From Cannabis sativa (Eukaryota; Streptophyta; Magnoliopsida; Rosales; Cannabaceae), in contig NC_083602.1 in assembly GCF_029168945.1 (NCBI RefSeq), positions 88,856,027-88,920,026 on the forward strand: a stretch of 64,000 nt of DNA. The letters run 5' to 3'. The notes below the pieces were generated by a model that saw only the letters and a list, made by a program, of their open reading frames with translations, was not told where the DNA came from and made no database searches. Shown in pieces: positions 58,971 to 64,000 of the stretch. Made by a program: the position numbers and the translations under genes. How positions within the stretch are numbered: position 1 is the first letter of the stretch; each line of letters starts with the position of its first letter.

Positions 58971-59403
58971 TGTAACGTTCCCGTTTCAAGCTTTTATTGA
59001 GCCCTCACACCCACGGACTAATGGCTCTTATACACGAGTACGCCACTCTGGCTGCTTCCGGGATTGATGACTGACCCTACAGACCAACACGAGTGTTTTC
59101 AGCGTGCTTTGTCCTCACTCACACGCATCCTTGGAAAACTTCCCAGGAGGTCACCCATCCTTGAAATTGCTCCAAGCCAAGCACGCTTAACTGTGTAGTT
59201 CTTTCAAGATGGGCTACCGAAAAACAAGATGCACCTTGTTGATATAGGTAGTACCAATCAATCTATTTAAGCTCTCTTCAACTGTGCAGTCCCATACCTA
59301 CACAGTCTCAGAATCATCCCACTTGACCTTCCCCAGGCGGTGTGGGATTGCACAGCTTACCCGGTATTTCCCCTTACGGATCACGGGACTACTGACTGTC
59401 ACA
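58971..59403 (-). mobile_element. Cassandra solo LTR, 433 bp
   Basis: One LTR of the Cassandra family with TGT..ACA ends and an exact 5-bp TSD TACTT (58966-58970, 59404-59408). The 5S-like block is at 59139-59217. It differs from the intact copy at many positions ('gttcccgtttcaagctttta'), so it is older or of another subfamily, and was made by recombination between LTRs. Confidence 0.95.
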
Positions 59404-59710
59404 TACTTGTTCAATCAAAGAATTACATGGTAATTATGTAATTAAAGAGTTTTAATTATACTCTTCAATTCTCGTGATCCTATAAAAATTAACTATAATT
59501 ACAGTATATTACTATTTTTAAATTAATGTTATGAAACTATGTAATTATTAACTCGCTTGCGAAATATGAAAATGAGAATTCATATGGAAATACTACTAGA
59601 CATTTAAATAGATCTGTATTTTAAAATAGAATATAATTACTCTATTGTGTAATTACTACTCACACTTATTTCTAACACACATTATTCTTCTCACATAAGT
59701 GTACTAGGAG

Positions 59711-60040
59711 CAGGACCGGCTCAAGCGGTTTAGAAACCTTAGACAAAAAATTAAAATTGAGTTTTTTATTAAAAAAAAAATAAAATTATCAATCAATACT
59801 TTATAAATTCAATATCAATAATTAAAAAAAATTAAAATAGGTAAGAATTTTAAAATCATGTGTATTAGAATCACAAAGTTTTATCAATTTTTTTTTTGTA
59901 AGTATGTATTTATTTTTATGAATATTTATTATTTATTATGTATACTATATATTATAAAAAAAATATTTATTATATAATATATAAAGAGATGATAAAAATA
60001 AAACATTTTAATATATTGTCATATGCTTAAATCGGCCTAG
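59711..60040. mobile_element. hAT-like MITE, family with CAGGaCCGGCTC ends, 330 bp
   Basis: It starts CAGGACCGGCTCAAG and ends ATCGGCCTAG. CTAGGAG flanks both sides (59704-59710, 60041-60047). It is related to 19008-19199 and 47132-47344 by its ends and AT-rich body. Confidence 0.7.
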
Positions 60041-60639
60041 CTAGGAGAACATATTAAGGATTGTTAACATTTTTTGTGTTAAAAATTGTACTGAATCCTT
60101 ATAACATATATTGAAGTAAAAAAAATAGTGGGTCCAAAAGTACAATATAAGGGAAATTTGAATTTATATGCTTAATAAATAACAAAATTTGAACCCTAAT
60201 ACAATACTAAACATAATTTGTAAAGTGGGATACATTTTCACTAAAACCCAATTTTACCCCTCTCATTTCAAAATTCTCTCTCTCTCTCTTCGTCCCCCAT
60301 CCCTTCTCTCAAACCGAACCCTCTCTCAACTCCGTCCCCTAACCCCTTCCTCAACCGACGGTGACGGCGCAGCCCATTCCTCAACCGACGGTGACGGCGC
60401 AGCCTCCGAGCAACTCGCAACCCCGACGTCGGCCGAAAATGTCGAAGGTATGTGGGTATTCGGATCCCGTTTTGTTTTTGTTTTTTTTTTTTAGATTGGG
60501 CATTCGGATTGTTTGTGATTGTTTGTGAATGGTTAGATTTAAGAATTTTGTTGTGAAAATTGTATTCGGATCCGTGAAAATGGGATTCCATGGGACTGGT
60601 TGTGAGATTGGGCATTCGGATTGGGGAAGAAGGTCGGCC

Positions 60640-60835
60640 CGATGGTCCAGTTGGGGTCCGATGGTCGTGTATGGGTCCGATGGATCCGTCCGATGTCCAC
60701 GGGGCAGTCCGATTGTCCGATTTATAGGGTCCGATTTATAGGGCCCGATTGTGATCTACGAAGAGGGTCCGATTGGACCGATGGGTCCGATGGGTACCCT
60801 ATCGGGCCAGTCGGACCCATCGGACCCGAGCATTT
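60640..60835 (+). repeat. TCCGATGGG-type GC-rich repeats, left side of the MULE
   Basis: Direct and inverted copies of GGTCCGAT, TCCGATGGGTCCGA and CGGACCCATCGGACCC lie inside the intron-like part of the + gene. They match the arrays at 8140-8345 and 62985-63620. Confidence 0.8.
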
Positions 60836-60839
60836 TTTT

Positions 60840-61905
60840 TTTGAAAGAATTTTTCGTTTTGTTTTAAATATTAATGATTTAGTTATTGTTTTATGTATTA
60901 TTTTATTTGTATTGATTTATTAAGTATTGTTTAATTAATTATTGTTTTATTATTAATAATTAATTAGTGTGTTTTGTTTTATTAATTATTGTATTTTTAG
61001 TAATTATTAATTAATGTTTTATTATTAATTATTAATTATTGAATTAATTTGTATTGTTTTATTAATTATTATTTTTGTACTAATTGTTAATTATTAATTA
61101 TTAATTTTTATTATTTATTAATTATTGTTTTATTATTAATTATTAATTTTTGTACTAATTGTTTTTTGTTATTTATTGATTAGTGTTTAATTATTAATGA
61201 TTAATTATTGTATTATTTTATATTGTTTTATTAATTATTGTTATAGTATTGTTTTATTTGTTATTGTTTTGTTAATTATGGTTTTTTTATTAATTATTTA
61301 TTATTGTTTTTTATTAATTATTAATTAATATTTTATTATTAATTATTAATTATTGAATTAATTTGTATTGTTTTAGTAATTATTATTTTTGTACTAATTG
61401 TTATTTATTAATTATTAATATTTTTTATTTATTAATAATTGTTTTACATTAATCATTAATAATTGTTATATTAATAATTTGTTTATTAATAATTTTTTTT
61501 ATTATTAATCATTAATTATTGTTTTGTTATTAATTATGAATTAGTGTTTTTTTTCTATTAATAATTATTTTATATTATTTACTAGGTGTGGTTTTATATT
61601 AATTATTGTTTTATTATTAATGATTAATTATTGTATTATTTTTTATTGTTTTATTATTTATTAATTTTTTACTAATTATTAGTTATTAATTATTAATTTT
61701 TGTTAATTATTAATTAATGTTTATTATTAATTATTATTTTTTTACTAATTATTAATTATTAATTTATATTATTTATTAATTATTGTTTTATTATTAATTA
61801 TTATTTTTTGTATTAATTTTTATTGTCTTATTAATTTTTTATTATTTATTGATTATTGTTTTATTATTAATGATTAATTGTTGTTTATTTATAGGTTTAG
61901 GGTGT
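60840..61905 (+). repeat. TTATTAATTATTG-type AT-rich array
   Basis: About 1 kb of irregular repeats of 'attaattattgttttatta'. The mirror zone at 62560-62970 has the complementary 'aataattaataataaaa'. Confidence 0.85.
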
Positions 61906-62236
61906 AATATAATTTTTTTTTTTCAGTCTTCCAAAGTTCCACGACTTTTACTGCCAGTGTCTGAACATTACACTGGTCGTGTTACTTGGCGGGGCGGTAG
62001 TTACTATTACCCCAAAGTAAAAGCCAAGTTTGTACAAATGCAGTTGTTGGAAAGGGTGAAGGAGGAATCCCCTTTCAACAATTTTTTTGAGAGAGAGCCA
62101 TTAGCGTTTTCAGGTGCTCTTATCCATCAGCTCTTCATGCATAAGATAAAATCAGATAAAGATGATGAGGTGCATTTTTATATTGCAAAGAAGAGATGCC
62201 GATTCGGCCGAACTGAGTTTGCCTTGGTGACTGGGC

Positions 62237-62506
62237 TTAATTTGCACGCTTATCATTTCGAATAACTTCAGCAGGATACTCATAGCCTTTCCTGTACTTG
62301 TAATTTACTTCCAATTTCAAGTCATACTCCGCTTTGTCAACATCCAGTTCTTCGTACAAAACATCAACCAAACCTGAGTAGCTTAGGTTCGGATCAATGT
62401 CAATTGTCAAAGCGGCACTCCCTTTATAAATCCAATCTCTACCATCAAGCTCCCAAACACCATTATACATAACACACGCATTAACAGTTGAATCTGTCAC
62501 AAACAT
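62237..62506 (-). pseudogene. MuDR-type transposase N-terminus, truncated
   Basis: The minus frame shows ACVMYNGVWELDGRDWIYKG, then DPNLSYSGLVDVLYEELDVD, EYDLKLEVNYKY and AEVIRND. This is the N-terminal PB1-like region that precedes the MuDR DNA-binding domain and MULE catalytic core in plant transposases. It ends at the join with the DUF1985 gene; DDE and zinc-finger parts are gone. The ATG at 62506-62504 may not be the real start, because 'tttgtgacag' just inside it looks like a splice acceptor. Confidence 0.75.
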
Positions 62507-62559
62507 TTAAAAAAACACAGTTATAATTTACAACAAAAATCTCACCGAAAAAAATCTTA

Positions 62560-62970
62560 ATTAATCATTAATAACAAAACAATAATAATTAATTGATAAT
62601 AAAATAATAATTAATAATTAATAAATAATAATAAAATAATTATTAATAAAAAAATGAAAAATAAAACTATAATTAATAATTCATAATAAAACAATAATTA
62701 ATAATAAAAAATAAAAAAAATAATAATAAAATATAATTAATAATTATTACTAAAACCATAAAAAATATAACAATAATTAATAATAATTCATAATATAAAA
62801 CAATTATTATTTAAAATAATAATTAATAATAAAAAATAATTATTAATTGATAATAAAATAATAATTATTAATAAAAGAAAATTAATAACACAAATATTAA
62901 TAAATCACTACAAAATAAATTAAGCATACAATAATAAACAATAAATAATCATAATTAATTAAATAAATAA
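62560..62970 (-). repeat. AT-rich array, mirror of 60840-61905
   Basis: Irregular 'taataattaataataaaa' repeats in the opposite orientation to the left array, placed in the presumed intron of the minus gene. Confidence 0.8.
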
Positions 62971-62984
62971 AAAAAAAAACTTGC

Positions 62985-63620
62985 GGTAAATTCCGATTGG
63001 TCCGACCATCGGACCCCATGGAGGTGCATCGGACCATCCTTTAAAAAAATAAAAAAAATTCAAAAAAAATCCAAAAACCACTCGGGTCCGATGTCGGACC
63101 CATATGGAGAGCATCGGCCCCAGGGTAAAAAAAAATTAAAAAATCAAATTTCCCATAAAAAATTACAAATTAAAAAAATACACAGGGTCGGACCATCGGA
63201 CCCACATGGTCCGACCATCGGACCCATCGGACCCACATAGCAAGCATCGGACTCAGGTCCAAAAAATAGAAAAAAAAAAAAAAAACCAAAAGGGTCGGAC
63301 CATCGGACCCACATGGTCCGACCATCGGACCCATCGGACCCACATAGCAAGCATCGGACTCAGGTCCAAAAAATAAAAAAAAAAAAAAAAAAAAAAACCA
63401 AAAGGGTCGGACCATCGGACCCACATGGTCCGACCATCGGACCCATCGGGCCCACATAAAGAGCATCGGACCCAGGTCCAAAAAATCAAAAAAAAAATAA
63501 AAAAATACAGAACGGGTCAGACCATCGGACCCATCGGGCCGTCTTCCCTGCCATCAAATTTTTCAGCTCATCGGACCCCCATCGGGCCAGCATCGGGCCC
63601 GACGAAAAAAATGCAGAAAA
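62985..63620 (-). repeat. TCCGATGGG-type GC-rich repeats, right side of the MULE
   Basis: Three tandem units of about 115-120 bp (63185-63480) each contain 'gggtcggaccatcggaccc', 'acatggtccgaccatcggac', 'agcatcggactcaggtcc' and an A-run. Diverged units lie on each side. ORFs on both strands follow the period. Confidence 0.85.
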
Positions 63621-64000
63621 CCAGAACAAATCCAGATTTCACAGGCAGCAAACTTTATCAGAAAAAACAGCCAAATAACAGCAACAATCTACAGATCAAG
63701 CATCAAAATAACATTCTAAACTAAATATAACAACAACAAACAAGATTGTTCAAACAAAAAAAAAAATTACCCATAAGTTAGTGTATGATGCTCGTCCAAA
63801 AATGAGAGAAATTATGTGGTGAGCCTTGTGGTGAGCCTTGTGCAGTGTGGTGCTAGTGTAGTGAGGATGAGAATAGAGGAGCAAAATTTGACCTTCCCTC
63901 TGTGTAGCTTCGGGCAGGTTAGAGAAAAGAAGAGAGAGGGAAAGAGAGAAGAAGTGATAGGGGGTGAAGGAAAAAACAGAGGGTATTTTGGGCATAATAG

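Larger units (their letters stand above)
60439..62265 (+). pseudogene. DUF1985-type (Ulp1-like protease associated) gene, 3'-truncated
   Basis: A short first exon ATG-TCG-AAG (60439-60447) at a GTATGT donor can splice to 61927 after a T-rich acceptor 'tttttcag', continuing in frame to the stop at 62263-62265. The 113 codons of exon 2 contain RLLLPVSEHYTGRV, FFEREPLAFSGALIHQLF and FYIAKKRCRFGRTEFALVTGL. The last is the signature of the plant DUF1985 domain, often found before a C48 (Ulp1) protease in MULEs. The domain stops about where the transposase remnant begins, so the protease part has been lost. Confidence 0.75.
60151..64000. mobile_element. Large Mutator-like element, internally deleted, runs past the window edge
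   Basis: It starts GGGAAATTTGAATTT, the same terminus as the 850-bp element at 7985. The right terminus is not reached, but the last 100 bp ('aagagagagggaaagagag', 'gagggtattttgggcat') match what lies just inside the right end of that small relative. Two convergent gene remnants, DUF1985-type on + and MuDR-type on -, meet near 62260. On each side lies an AT-rich and then a GC-rich intron-like zone, so the element is roughly mirror-symmetric. Confidence 0.85.

Noticed and set aside
63144..63724. Several ORFs of 68-103 aa on both strands
   Set aside because: They follow the tandem GC-rich units of the MULE arm. Composition and period explain the open frames, and no domain is visible.

Overview
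The window is AT-rich nuclear DNA from a flowering plant. The plant gene structures, the 5S-bearing Cassandra element, the tRNA-type SINEs and the plant-style MULE, hAT, CACTA and Helitron ends all point that way. It looks like a eudicot; I cannot name the species from sequence alone. It is a gene-poor stretch with one well-supported conserved gene, one probable small gene, and a dense, often nested, set of transposable elements. I defined these by their terminal repeats and target-site duplications (TSDs).

Genes. RAD51B, a RAD51 paralogue of homologous recombination, lies on + at 12864-16148. Its 12 exons join without a frame break into 369 aa with Walker A and Walker B motifs. A perfect E2F-type site lies about 20 bp before its ATG. 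A small 69-aa gene of unknown function lies on - at 4745-4954, with a TATA box at 5125-5133. Its promoter and 5' leader, but not its coding region, are duplicated at 7588-9425. That copy was later split by a MULE-type element and a MITE.

Layout. 1-4200: AT-rich DNA with MITEs and a hAT element. 4600-9430: small gene, probable solo LTR, orphan promoter copy. 9640-12564: possible LTR, LINE remnant, GC-rich TIR element. 12832-16148: RAD51B. 16260-18990: unclassified repeat-like DNA. 19008-26857: many short TIR elements, a SINE, a 592-bp foldback element and a Helitron. 27324-31074: TIR element split by a 3.26-kb CACTA element. 32-38 kb: plastid-type tRNA-Asp remnant, 5'-truncated LINE, degraded gypsy-type gene. 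38.5-40.1 kb: MITEs. 41458-46519: young non-autonomous LTR element with a Gag-like ORF. 47-54 kb: hAT and MULE MITEs, including a nest of three, and a second SINE. 56939-59403: complete Cassandra TRIM and a Cassandra solo LTR. 60151 to the right edge: a Mutator-like element whose two convergent genes (DUF1985-type on +, MuDR-type transposase on -) are both cut short near one internal point.

The transposon genes look non-autonomous or broken, so most elements would have moved with proteins supplied elsewhere. The most notable items are the convergent MULE and its small relative, the Cassandra pair, the E2F site of RAD51B, the GC-rich and G-quadruplex-prone arrays inside otherwise AT-rich TIR elements, and the promoter duplicated without its gene. 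TSD and TIR calls were made by eye. No database search was run.
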